Below are positions 23,922 through 31,998 of a stretch of 64,000 nucleotides of DNA, in pieces. Each line of letters begins with the position of its first letter. The first letter of the stretch is position 1. The stretch covers positions 744,001 to 808,000 of the forward strand of contig NZ_JACVVD010000003.1 of the NCBI RefSeq assembly GCF_014534655.1, in the 5' to 3' direction. The position numbers were made by a program, and so were the translations under genes. Source of the DNA: Paenibacillus sedimenti. GTDB lineage: Bacteria > Bacillota > Bacilli > Paenibacillales > NBRC-103111. The notes beneath the pieces were generated by a model. That model ran no database searches. It was not told the origin of the DNA and saw nothing but the letters and a program-made list of their open reading frames with translations.

Positions 23922-26813
23922 TTATTCCTGTTTGGATAAAGCGTTCTCTTCGTCATCCTGACGAACTTCCAACTCCGCCAGCTGCATGCGGTACAAGCTT
24001 CCATCCGAAGGATTTTGCCGCAGATTGGTTCCTAGGACTCTCACATAACGCGCGTTCGAAATCGGGAAACCAAAGGATTGGGCATGATTGCCAGGCTTGA
24101 CATACCCGGTTTTGGTTACGACCGGAGTCCAGCTCGCTCCATCCAGCGAAACCTGGATTGTAAAATCGACGGGAAATCCTTGCCCAACGTTCCCGCTGTC
24201 CGACCGTGGGTACAAATCCACTTTGTTAATGGCATATACGGCACCCAGATCCGCCTGAATCCATTCTGAATGATTCACGGACAGACTGCTGTTGCTGGTC
24301 CAACCATTGCTTGTTCCTGCCGAAATCCTTTGTCCGTCCACAGCGTACGCGGCATTCCATACGCCGCTGTTCACCGTACTCCCGGCCGTTACCGGTTTGT
24401 TCAAAGCCAAATTGGCTGAGGGCGATAGCTTCGTTCCCGATGAATAGCCGAATTTCGCTTTGAATGTTTTGCCGTAAGCTCCATTCACGTTTACGGTCAT
24501 TTTGATGGTGGGACTCAGTTGGGTCACGGTAATCTGGCTATCGTTCTCCAGGATGCCGTAAGCCGCTTTATTCAGTTCAATCTCGATCGTGCCCACGTTT
24601 TCCTGCGTGGGATCCGCGATCGCAATCTCGAGATCGTCCATGTTTTCCTTCACAACGACGGATGCTTTCTTGTTGCTGGTGACGATCCCGACAGACTTGA
24701 CCGCATCTTTCCAGAAATTCACGGCTGTGATGTCCAAGTCGGTTTCTCTGACGCCATGGGCGTCGGCCGACTGCTCCAAAATGGTGAATTGGGGGGCGGA
24801 AGCATAGCTGCCGACTTGCGTGCCCGACATGTTGGGCAGGAGAGCGTAGGCGTAACTGCCTGCTGTCGGATTCAAGCCATGGTCAAACCATAGCGTCAGG
24901 TAGTTGCGCTTGTAAATTTGCTGGGGATTACCCGTAATGCCTGAATTTTGATTGATGTCGAACCATTTTCCGCTGCGTTCCGCCCTTGTTCCCTTCAGGG
25001 TTGAAGCGGTTGGAAAGTAGTACCCGATATCGGCGCCGGCGGAAGCCGTCCCCCCTAGATGTGCCCAGTTTACGCCGGTCATCGTCTCCGACCATCCGAG
25101 GGCAGTCGGTTTGGCGGTTCCGTTCACAGTCAACGCATTATTGCCGGCCGCGTTCAGCTTCCGGTTCTCAACTGTGGTTTCCACGACCAAGCCGCCGGCC
25201 GCGGAAATATTGGAACCGAGCGCCACGATTTCGTTATCGAACATGAACCAGGATTTCTTTGCTTGCAGGGATTCGGCGTCAGGCTTCAGTTCCATGCCGG
25301 CCGCGCCGAATTCGCCGAGATCCGCCCCCCCTGCCCACTTGCTTTGGTTGGGGTTGAAGTTCGAATTTTTATTGGCTTGTGCGGTAGTCCCGGCCAGTCG
25401 GTAGGCGTTCACGGTCGGATGATATTCCTGATCGTAAGCCTCGATATCATGGTTGTAGAGGTAAGTGGCTCCTTGCCCGTAATGCCAACCATGGAGGTTC
25501 TCGGCATTAATCTGCTCATAATTGATCACGTGACCGTTCATGGCCAAACCGAACGTATACCCCGGCCGGCTGTGCACGACGCGGTCCATCCTCGCGAACG
25601 TCTTATGCAGCGTGAGATCGCCACGGGAAGCAGCCGTGGCCGTCATCGCTTTCACTTTGCCGATCGTATAAATCGAAACGTCCTGATAAAAATTCCGGTA
25701 CGTGTCCGAGTCCACATGGTATTTGATCAATTGTTCCATTCTCGTCTTGTTCGTGGCGTCCGCCACCAACGACATCCAGGTTATGCTTTCAAGAATGTTA
25801 TGTCCAATGAGATGCTCTTGAGCCTCCGGGCGCGACATCTCCCGGCCTTCTACGAAGGACATCACCCCGCCTTTGTGCAGGAACGGTTCAAATGCGGTAT
25901 AAGTCCACTCGTAGATGACTTGTTTCTCAACCGGTTTGATGTCCCATGCGGTACCTGCCAGCACCAGCAGCATTTCGGCCACCGATTTGTAAAAGCCCCG
26001 GCCGTATCCCCCGTTATAGGGATTGCCGGGATAGCCCGGCGTATTTGGACTGTTCGTACCAGTGTGGTCGACATAAGAGCCGTCGTCAAAAAAGCCGTTT
26101 CCATTGCTGCTTCTGAATTTCAAGGCGTCTTCGATCGTGGTTTTCACCACGGTCAGCGCAGACCCATTTTTCTTGAGAATGTTGTTCAGCATGAGAATTT
26201 TCGTGCCCCATAGTCCGTTTGCATCCGCTGACCCTTGGGGCAGCCTATGTTTATCGACTGCTGCGGCATAGTTGCTCAGCGAGGCGGCCGGCATATTCTC
26301 ATACATCAGGATAGTGGCATCCAGCAAGTAAAAAGGTATCGCCACTTTCCACTCGAACCAGTTGCCGGGCTCGGGAGTCGCAGTCGAATACCAATGGGCA
26401 TTCAGCCATTCCATTCCGGCCGTAATATCCGCAGCTAGTGCCGTATTCCCTTGCAGGGAAGAACCTTTTACTTGGTAGGCAAGCGCCATGGCCCTCAGGC
26501 GCCAGTACGAATCACGCACATGGAATCCGCTGGATCCATTATTAAATTCACTCCATAGGTAAGTACGGGAGGCCGATTTATCCAACGTATCCCAATATTC
26601 TTGAGCTGTGGAAACAATTTGGCCGATCTTGGATGCAATATCCGGATCCGATGAATCGTATGCCGTTCCTCCGGTCAATAGCACCTTCCATTTGTCTCTC
26701 AGCGTATCATACTCATCCGATGCATAAGCTGTTGGAATGAACATTTGGTTAACCGCACTCAAGATTAATGCTGCCATAATGACCATACTGACGATCTTGT
26801 TCAATTTTTTCAT
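23922..26813 (-). CDS. Secreted PL8 polysaccharide lyase with F5/8C domain
   Basis: A 963-residue secreted lyase. It has a signal peptide (MKKLNKIVSMVIMAALILSA, cleavage near AYA-SD). An alpha/alpha toroid covers about 35-390 with NWFEWKVAIP, Asn199 (DANGLWG), His250 (DGSYVDH), Tyr270 (NGGYG) and Arg324 (EGREMSRP) in the family catalytic positions. Beta-sandwich domains cover about 400-790, and a C-terminal discoidin/F5-8C carbohydrate-binding module about 810-952. PL8 enzymes cleave beside uronic acids in hyaluronan, chondroitin or xanthan, leaving unsaturated ends for GH88. The spacing His250-Tyr270 is longer than usual. GH38 and GH5 nearby favour xanthan. GGAGG lies 6 nt before the ATG and a cre-like site lies upstream. 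Confidence 0.92.
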   Translation of the reverse strand: MKKLNKIVSMVIMAALILSAVNQMFIPTAYASDEYDTLRDKWKVLLTGGTAYDSSDPDIASKIGQIVSTAQEYWDTLDKSASRTYLWSEFNNGSSGFHVRDSYWRLRAMALAYQVKGSSLQGNTALAADITAGMEWLNAHWYSTATPEPGNWFEWKVAIPFYLLDATILMYENMPAASLSNYAAAVDKHRLPQGSADANGLWGTKILMLNNILKKNGSALTVVKTTIEDALKFRSSNGNGFFDDGSYVDHTGTNSPNTPGYPGNPYNGGYGRGFYKSVAEMLLVLAGTAWDIKPVEKQVIYEWTYTAFEPFLHKGGVMSFVEGREMSRPEAQEHLIGHNILESITWMSLVADATNKTRMEQLIKYHVDSDTYRNFYQDVSIYTIGKVKAMTATAASRGDLTLHKTFARMDRVVHSRPGYTFGLAMNGHVINYEQINAENLHGWHYGQGATYLYNHDIEAYDQEYHPTVNAYRLAGTTAQANKNSNFNPNQSKWAGGADLGEFGAAGMELKPDAESLQAKKSWFMFDNEIVALGSNISAAGGLVVETTVENRKLNAAGNNALTVNGTAKPTALGWSETMTGVNWAHLGGTASAGADIGYYFPTASTLKGTRAERSGKWFDINQNSGITGNPQQIYKRNYLTLWFDHGLNPTAGSYAYALLPNMSGTQVGSYASAPQFTILEQSADAHGVRETDLDITAVNFWKDAVKSVGIVTSNKKASVVVKENMDDLEIAIADPTQENVGTIEIELNKAAYGILENDSQITVTQLSPTIKMTVNVNGAYGKTFKAKFGYSSGTKLSPSANLALNKPVTAGSTVNSGVWNAAYAVDGQRISAGTSNGWTSNSSLSVNHSEWIQADLGAVYAINKVDLYPRSDSGNVGQGFPVDFTIQVSLDGASWTPVVTKTGYVKPGNHAQSFGFPISNARYVRVLGTNLRQNPSDGSLYRMQLAELEVRQDDEENALSKQE

Positions 26814-26897
26814 TTCAATCCTCCTTCTGGTTTTTACTAGGAAAACGTCCCGAAAAAAATGCCATATAATTGGGCAATATGCACCTCCCCTCCAAAA

Positions 26898-26911
26898 TGT
26901 AAGCGATTACT
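26898..26911. promoter_or_regulatory. cre-like site upstream of PL8
   Basis: TGTAAGCGATTACT matches 13 of 14 positions of the cre consensus, 85 nt before the PL8 start codon. Confidence 0.55.
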
Positions 26912-26987
26912 ACGGAGAAGCTGAAGGGGCATAACTTTTAGCACAGTCTCCCCCGTTTCTTTCATCGTTATCTTCTCTATTACGGAA

Positions 26988-27016
26988 CTGTGAGGGATCT
27001 ACCTATCCCTTCACAG
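26988..27016 (-). terminator. Hairpin overlapping the importer 2 stop codon
   Basis: CTGTGAGGGAT / ATCCCTTCACAG pair with one bulged base and a 6-nt loop. The hairpin covers the last codons and stop of the downstream permease. It lacks a T-tract, so it may be an mRNA 3'-end stabiliser or a weak attenuator before PL8 rather than a full terminator. Confidence 0.45.
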
Positions 27017-27836
27017 CACCCGCAGTAATCCCATCAATAATAAACCTCTGCGCAAGCAAATAAATAATTAGCATAGGGAACACGATCATGCATACGCCAG
27101 CAAAAATGAGCGACCAGTCATTAAAATACCTGCCTTGAAAAGATGCCAATTGAACCGTTATCGTTATTTTCTTTGAATCCTGAATATAAAGCATCGGCAT
27201 CAAAAAATCATTCCAAATATGAAATAAATTTAAAACGCTGACGGTTGTAATCGCAGGCTTCAATAAGGGAAATACAATCATGAAAAATGTTTTATAAATA
27301 CCGCAGCCATCTATTAAAGCTGCCTCTTCAAGCTCCCTGGGAACCGATTTGACAAATCCGCTTAATAAGAACACTGAAAACGGAGCCAGGGATGCAAGGT
27401 AAATAAAGATAACGCCTTGATAAGTGCTGATCAGCTGTAATGAAAGCATAACCTTGTACAAAGGAATCATCGTCATCTGAAAGGGGATGATCATGCCTGC
27501 AAGGAAAAGCAGATACATCGCATTGTAAAACTTATTGTTTCTTCTTGCGATCACATAAGCGGCCATGGAGGTAATAATGACGGAAATACCTACCGATACA
27601 AGCCCAATGAATGAAGTGTTTAGGATGGAGCGGAAATAATGCATGGTTTGATAAGCAGCCTGAAAATAATCAAGCGTGAATTCCTTAGGGAGCCCGAACG
27701 GGTTCGTCGCCAAATCGCGCTTCGTCTTAATCGATGAAATCAGAACCAGCAGAATTGGATAAATGTACAAAATACTTATGATCCATAGTACGGCCTTAAG
27801 TAGATAAGAGGATAACTTGCCGATTACAACGTTCAT
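27003..27836 (-). CDS. Sugar ABC importer permease, MalG type (importer 2)
   Basis: A 277-residue permease with six helices and the EAA loop ELEEAALIDGCGIYKTFFMI; the C-terminus is GITAGAVKG. The ATG at 27836 overlaps the stop of the preceding permease gene by one base (TAATG) with GGAG just upstream, indicating translational coupling; the frame extends upstream but that part overlaps the other gene. It works with the MalF-type partner and the lipoprotein at 28805. Confidence 0.92.
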   Translation of the reverse strand: MNVVIGKLSSYLLKAVLWIISILYIYPILLVLISSIKTKRDLATNPFGLPKEFTLDYFQAAYQTMHYFRSILNTSFIGLVSVGISVIITSMAAYVIARRNNKFYNAMYLLFLAGMIIPFQMTMIPLYKVMLSLQLISTYQGVIFIYLASLAPFSVFLLSGFVKSVPRELEEAALIDGCGIYKTFFMIVFPLLKPAITTVSVLNLFHIWNDFLMPMLYIQDSKKITITVQLASFQGRYFNDWSLIFAGVCMIVFPMLIIYLLAQRFIIDGITAGAVKG

Positions 27837-28726
27837 TACATCTCCACCTCTCTTTTCCGAAGAAAGGTTACCATGGCGATGGTCACGATCAAAATAAAGA
27901 TGAATAAAACGATGGACATGGCCGACCCATAGCCCCATCTGCTGCTTCCTGGACCAAAGCCCAATTGGTAGATCATCGAGGCAACCGACTCTGTCATATA
28001 ACCGGGACCGCCCTTTGTCAGAACATAAATTTGGTTAAATATTTGCAGATTTCCAATCATACAAAGCACAATATTAATGGTGAAGGATGGAGCAATAAGC
28101 GGGAAAGTGATGTGAATAAATTTTTTTAAACCGGTGGCGCCCTCGATCTCCCCGCATTCATACATGTCCTTCGGAATCGCTTGAAGCCCTGCAATATAAA
28201 TGACCATCGCATATCCGGCGAATTGCCATGAGGTTACCAAAGAAATTACCCATTTCGCCCAAAACGGATTGCTAAGCCAACCCATTTGCCAATAACTCAA
28301 GCCCAGCTTATCAAGCAAATTGTTTAAAACACCAATATTGGGTTCAAGAATGAAACCCCATACATATCCAATCAGCAAAGTGCTGAAAATGCTCGGCATA
28401 AAAAATAAGGTCCTCATGAAGTTTACGCCTGCAAATTTTTTAACCAGCAGCAAGGCAAGTACAAGCCCGAGAAAGTTTTGTAGTATCGTAATCGTAATCG
28501 TAAATTGAATCGTGTTTCGGAACGCAGTTAATATCATCTTATCGTGGAACATCTCTATATAGTTGCTAAAACCGATATATTTGCTCTGCATGCCATTCCA
28601 ATCCGTAAGCGAATAATAGGCAGAACTTAATGTAGGGATCAGCAGGAACCCTAAATAAAATGCTAGTGCAGGGAGCAAAAAGACTAACCATTTCAATTCA
28701 AGGCTTATTTTTTTATTAGCCCACAT
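27836..28726 (-). CDS. Sugar ABC importer permease, MalF type (importer 2)
   Basis: A 296-residue permease. The N-terminus is ANKKISLELKWLVFLLPALAF, with about six helices and the EAA loop DMYECGEIEGATGLKKFIHI. The ATG at 28726 has GGAG 8 nt upstream. It is separated from the binding-protein gene by a perfect 14-bp hairpin (28755-28789), which probably lowers permease expression relative to the lipoprotein. Confidence 0.92.
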   Translation of the reverse strand: MWANKKISLELKWLVFLLPALAFYLGFLLIPTLSSAYYSLTDWNGMQSKYIGFSNYIEMFHDKMILTAFRNTIQFTITITILQNFLGLVLALLLVKKFAGVNFMRTLFFMPSIFSTLLIGYVWGFILEPNIGVLNNLLDKLGLSYWQMGWLSNPFWAKWVISLVTSWQFAGYAMVIYIAGLQAIPKDMYECGEIEGATGLKKFIHITFPLIAPSFTINIVLCMIGNLQIFNQIYVLTKGGPGYMTESVASMIYQLGFGPGSSRWGYGSAMSIVLFIFILIVTIAMVTFLRKREVEM

Positions 28727-28754
28727 CTCAAACACTCCTTCTATTCCTTCATAC

Positions 28755-28789
28755 AACTGGCCGGCATTGGATAAGAATGCCGGCCAGTT
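28755..28789 (-). promoter_or_regulatory. Intercistronic hairpin between binding protein and permease
   Basis: AACTGGCCGGCATT / AATGCCGGCCAGTT is a perfect 14-bp stem with a 7-nt loop. There is no T-tract on the transcribed (minus) strand. A comparable hairpin occupies the same position in importer 3 (56659-56687). Such elements typically protect the upstream mRNA segment from decay and raise binding-protein output. Confidence 0.65.
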
Positions 28790-28804
28790 TTCATTTATTC
28801 TGAC

Positions 28805-30148
28805 CTATTTAGGAGCATTGGCCTTATCAAAATTAGCGATAAATTGATCAATCGTGATGCCTTTTGCGATTAAATTTTGCATCTCTTTGTCTATAGCAAA
28901 TGTGGAGGCGGTAGGTTTATATAAACCGGCAACTCCCCAGAAATCGGGCTGCACTTCTCCGGCAGCAAATGCCGCATTGACGTCCGAACTAAAGGCATTA
29001 TCAACCTTAACCTTGGTATTTGTAGGAATGCCATTTTTTTCATTCAAAACCCGGGTTTGATTTTCAGCGCTTAAGTAATAATCCATTGCAATTTTAGCAG
29101 CTTCCAGATTTTTACTATCAGCATTAACCACGATTCCCTCGTTTGCAGTTGTAGGTACAACTGTCTTCTCCCCAGGGGCATTTAATGGGAGTGTGAAGAA
29201 GCCGATCTGCGCTTTCGGGTCAGCATCTTGAACTGCCTTATATTGCCACGTGCCATTAATCAGCATTGCCGCCTTCCCTGTCCCTACCATTGCGCTTGCC
29301 ACGTTGATATCCGTTCCAAGGAAGTCCTTAGGGAAGTAACCTTTGTCTATCCAATCCAGCTGTACGTTCAGAACTTTCGTGATATCCGTTTTGATATCCG
29401 CATATTTCAGAGAAAGATCGGCAAGCTTGACGCGGGTGCTCATATCCTTCGCATTAATATATTGGCCGAAAGCGATAAAATTGATGATCTGGGTCGTCCA
29501 GGAGTCCTTGAAACCTCCAGAGATGGGAATGATATTCGCCGCTTTCAGTTTTTCCGCAGCAGCTGTAAATTCATTGATATTTGTCGGAACAGCGATTCCA
29601 TGATCGCTGAACACTTTTTTGTTATAGATGACTCCCAAGGCATTTGTTGAATTTGGCACATAAAAAAGCTTCCCGGCTTTATTATCTTTACGTTCTTTAA
29701 TCAAGGCCGGCAAATATTCAGAAACAGATTTAAGATCCGATAAATCGGCAAATTGATTGGCATCGATTTGGACCTTTTCCATAAACAAGTCTTTGCTTAT
29801 AGAATGGACATACATTAAATCAGGAAGATCCTTAGCAGCCAATTTGGCTTTTACCGCTGACTCATATTGATCGGTAGGAATGTTCTGCAGTTCAATCGTA
29901 ATATTAAACTTGTCCTTCATATCCTTAATATAAGCATCTGTTGATTTGGTAGCATCTGCATAATTCCATGTCATATATTTTAATGTAACCGGCTTCTTAG
30001 CAGCTGCGGTAGCTGATGTCGCTGACGTCGCTGCGGACGATGCATCTTTTGTCGATGCCGGCTCATTGCCTGTGGAACTTTTGCCGCAACCGGCTAATAG
30101 CGTTGTTGTCATTGCAGCTGCAAGAACTATTGTTGAAAACTTTTTCAT
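28805..30148 (-). CDS. Sugar-binding lipoprotein (importer 2)
   Basis: A 447-residue extracellular solute-binding protein of the MalE/UgpB-like group. The signal is MKKFSTIVLAAAMTTTLLAGC with Cys21, followed by a Ser/Ala/Thr-rich linker. Its length is that of typical oligosaccharide binders, shorter than the LplA-type lipoprotein of importer 1, so the two importers probably take different products. GGAGG lies 8 nt before the ATG. It is downstream of the kinase/regulator pair at 30382-33869. Confidence 0.92.
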   Translation of the reverse strand: MKKFSTIVLAAAMTTTLLAGCGKSSTGNEPASTKDASSAATSATSATAAAKKPVTLKYMTWNYADATKSTDAYIKDMKDKFNITIELQNIPTDQYESAVKAKLAAKDLPDLMYVHSISKDLFMEKVQIDANQFADLSDLKSVSEYLPALIKERKDNKAGKLFYVPNSTNALGVIYNKKVFSDHGIAVPTNINEFTAAAEKLKAANIIPISGGFKDSWTTQIINFIAFGQYINAKDMSTRVKLADLSLKYADIKTDITKVLNVQLDWIDKGYFPKDFLGTDINVASAMVGTGKAAMLINGTWQYKAVQDADPKAQIGFFTLPLNAPGEKTVVPTTANEGIVVNADSKNLEAAKIAMDYYLSAENQTRVLNEKNGIPTNTKVKVDNAFSSDVNAAFAAGEVQPDFWGVAGLYKPTASTFAIDKEMQNLIAKGITIDQFIANFDKANAPK

Positions 30149-30381
30149 TGTAAACCCTCCTCTTTTTATTAAAGCTCATCTGGCTTATAAGGTAATTATA
30201 GGACGGAGGAATTTGATTAAAAATCAACTTCTTTGTCTTTTTTGACTATACTTTTTTTACCACATAGGAAAGTTTAACTCCGTTAAAGCACTAAAGTGCT
30301 TAACAAACTTTCCTATTGGCGATAAAAACTTCCGCTGAACGCGGTCGCTCATCTTCGTAAGTGCCTCGATAGACGTTTTTC
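30149..30381. other. Promoter region of importer 2 with nested inverted repeat
   Basis: TAGGAAAGTTT (30265-30275) and AAACTTTCCTA (30305-30315) are perfect complements. They enclose a second hairpin, AAGCACT / AGTGCTT, at 30286-30301. The T-rich box at 30247-30263 lies beside it and a minus-strand TATAAT near 30197 could serve as -10. The hairpin follows the regulator gene but lacks a T-tract, so it may be an operator, an attenuator or a dispersed repeat. Confidence 0.5.
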
Positions 30382-31998
30382 TCACTTTCTCTTATACTCT
30401 GTGGGCGTGCAGCCGAAATATTCCTTGAATTTTTTGAGAAAATAACTGACATTCCCATAGCCGACCATCTCAGAAATATCGTTCATTTTTAAGTTTTCCT
30501 GCATGAGAAGCTTTAAAGCTGCATCCATTCTCACTTTGTTCAGGTATTCGTTAAAATTGTAGCCCGTCTCACTTTTAAAAATTCTAGAAAGATAGGCCGG
30601 ATTGACGAAAAATGTGTCGGCTACGCTATTTAAATTAATATTCTCACCGTATCTCTTGTTCAAATATTCAACAATTTCATCCATGGTCTTCCTTGATCCC
30701 GATTTCTTGTTATCTGCAATAAATTCCATAGCTTTGGAAGCTGCTTCCATCGACCATTCCTTTAATTCCGAAATCGTGAACAAATCCTTCATTATTTTAT
30801 CGTGGATGTTGGGTTCTTGGAGTAAATCCTCAAGTAAGCAATTATACTTTTTAAGGGCCTTTTTGATATTCATCGTTAATTCCAGCACCGTATTTCGAAT
30901 GCTTTGGGGATGGATGGTCGGGCTTGAATGAATTTCGTTCAAACAATCTTCGATCAAAACAAAAGCCTGCGTCTTATAGGAGTTCTCCAAGTAGTAAAGT
31001 AACGTCTTCTCTTTATCCTCCGGATACATATAATAATCATTACGGCTATCGATTAAATCAAAATGAATGATACGGCTTCCCTGGACAATTCCGGCATTTT
31101 GTACCGCTTGAACGGCTTGCGTATAGGATCTGCCGGCCTCCCTCATATTCATGAATTCCCTGCCAATTCCCACATATAATTTGAATCTAACGATGTCAGT
31201 CACCACATCAATGATATGTCCGCATTTTGCATAGATCTCTTCAACGATCAGACTATATGCCTCTGTGTCGAAACCCTTTAGCAAAATTAGCTCACCCTGC
31301 TTGCTATAATTTCTAAACACGATGGAGTTATCGTAATCTTGAATGAGTTCATGTACTACGTTGTATAAAACATATCCGGCAAGTTCAGTATCCTTTTTAT
31401 ATTTGTCCACCGCTACGGCCTCAAAATTTTCTGCCCTTATAACTACCGCTGCCATACGAGGCCAGGCAAAGCTGAGCCCGTTTTTGGCAATGCCGGTCTG
31501 AATCTCTTCCAAGCTTAAATCCGTGCCTTGGACCAAATGGGTAAGAAATTTTTCTTTCGCAAGAATCCCGCTTTCATTTAATTTCATATTCAGTTTCAGA
31601 AGGTCTTCTTTTTTATTATTCTCCTCAATTATCCTTTGAACCGCCCGGATTAGCGTTTCTTCAAGCTTTTCCTCCTCAATCGGTTTTAATATATAGTCAA
31701 ATACACGAAAGGTGATCGCCTTTTTGGCATATTCGAAATCAGAATAACCGCTTATCACGATAATAATAATGTTCGGAAACCTTGTATGAATCGCTTCCAT
31801 CAATTGAATGCCGTCCATCCCGGGCATACGAATATCCGATACAACGATTTCCGGTTGATATTTGTCTACCATCTCCAAAGCGATGGCGCCATTCGGGGCT
31901 TCACCTACAATTTCGAGCCCCAGCGATTCCCACTCCATCTGCTCTCTTAGCCCGAGCCTGATCCATTCTTCGTCATCCACCAGCAGCACTTTAATCAT
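30382..31998 (-). CDS. YesN-type response regulator (pair 2)
   Basis: A 538-residue regulator. The receiver domain starts MIKVLLVDDEEWIR, with phospho-acceptor Asp55 (VVSDIRMPG) and Lys in YILKPIEEE. The C-terminal AraC-type domain contains SVADTFFVNPAYLSRIF and MNDISEMVGYGNVSYFLKKF. Its ATG overlaps the kinase stop (ATGA), so the pair is translationally coupled. It probably controls importer 2 and PL8 immediately downstream on the same strand. Confidence 0.93.
   Translation of the reverse strand: MIKVLLVDDEEWIRLGLREQMEWESLGLEIVGEAPNGAIALEMVDKYQPEIVVSDIRMPGMDGIQLMEAIHTRFPNIIIIVISGYSDFEYAKKAITFRVFDYILKPIEEEKLEETLIRAVQRIIEENNKKEDLLKLNMKLNESGILAKEKFLTHLVQGTDLSLEEIQTGIAKNGLSFAWPRMAAVVIRAENFEAVAVDKYKKDTELAGYVLYNVVHELIQDYDNSIVFRNYSKQGELILLKGFDTEAYSLIVEEIYAKCGHIIDVVTDIVRFKLYVGIGREFMNMREAGRSYTQAVQAVQNAGIVQGSRIIHFDLIDSRNDYYMYPEDKEKTLLYYLENSYKTQAFVLIEDCLNEIHSSPTIHPQSIRNTVLELTMNIKKALKKYNCLLEDLLQEPNIHDKIMKDLFTISELKEWSMEAASKAMEFIADNKKSGSRKTMDEIVEYLNKRYGENINLNSVADTFFVNPAYLSRIFKSETGYNFNEYLNKVRMDAALKLLMQENLKMNDISEMVGYGNVSYFLKKFKEYFGCTPTEYKRK

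Noticed and set aside
25059-26213. 384-codon plus-strand frame
   Set aside because: Antisense to the PL8 gene; no family features, low-complexity Arg/His-rich translation typical of a shadow frame.
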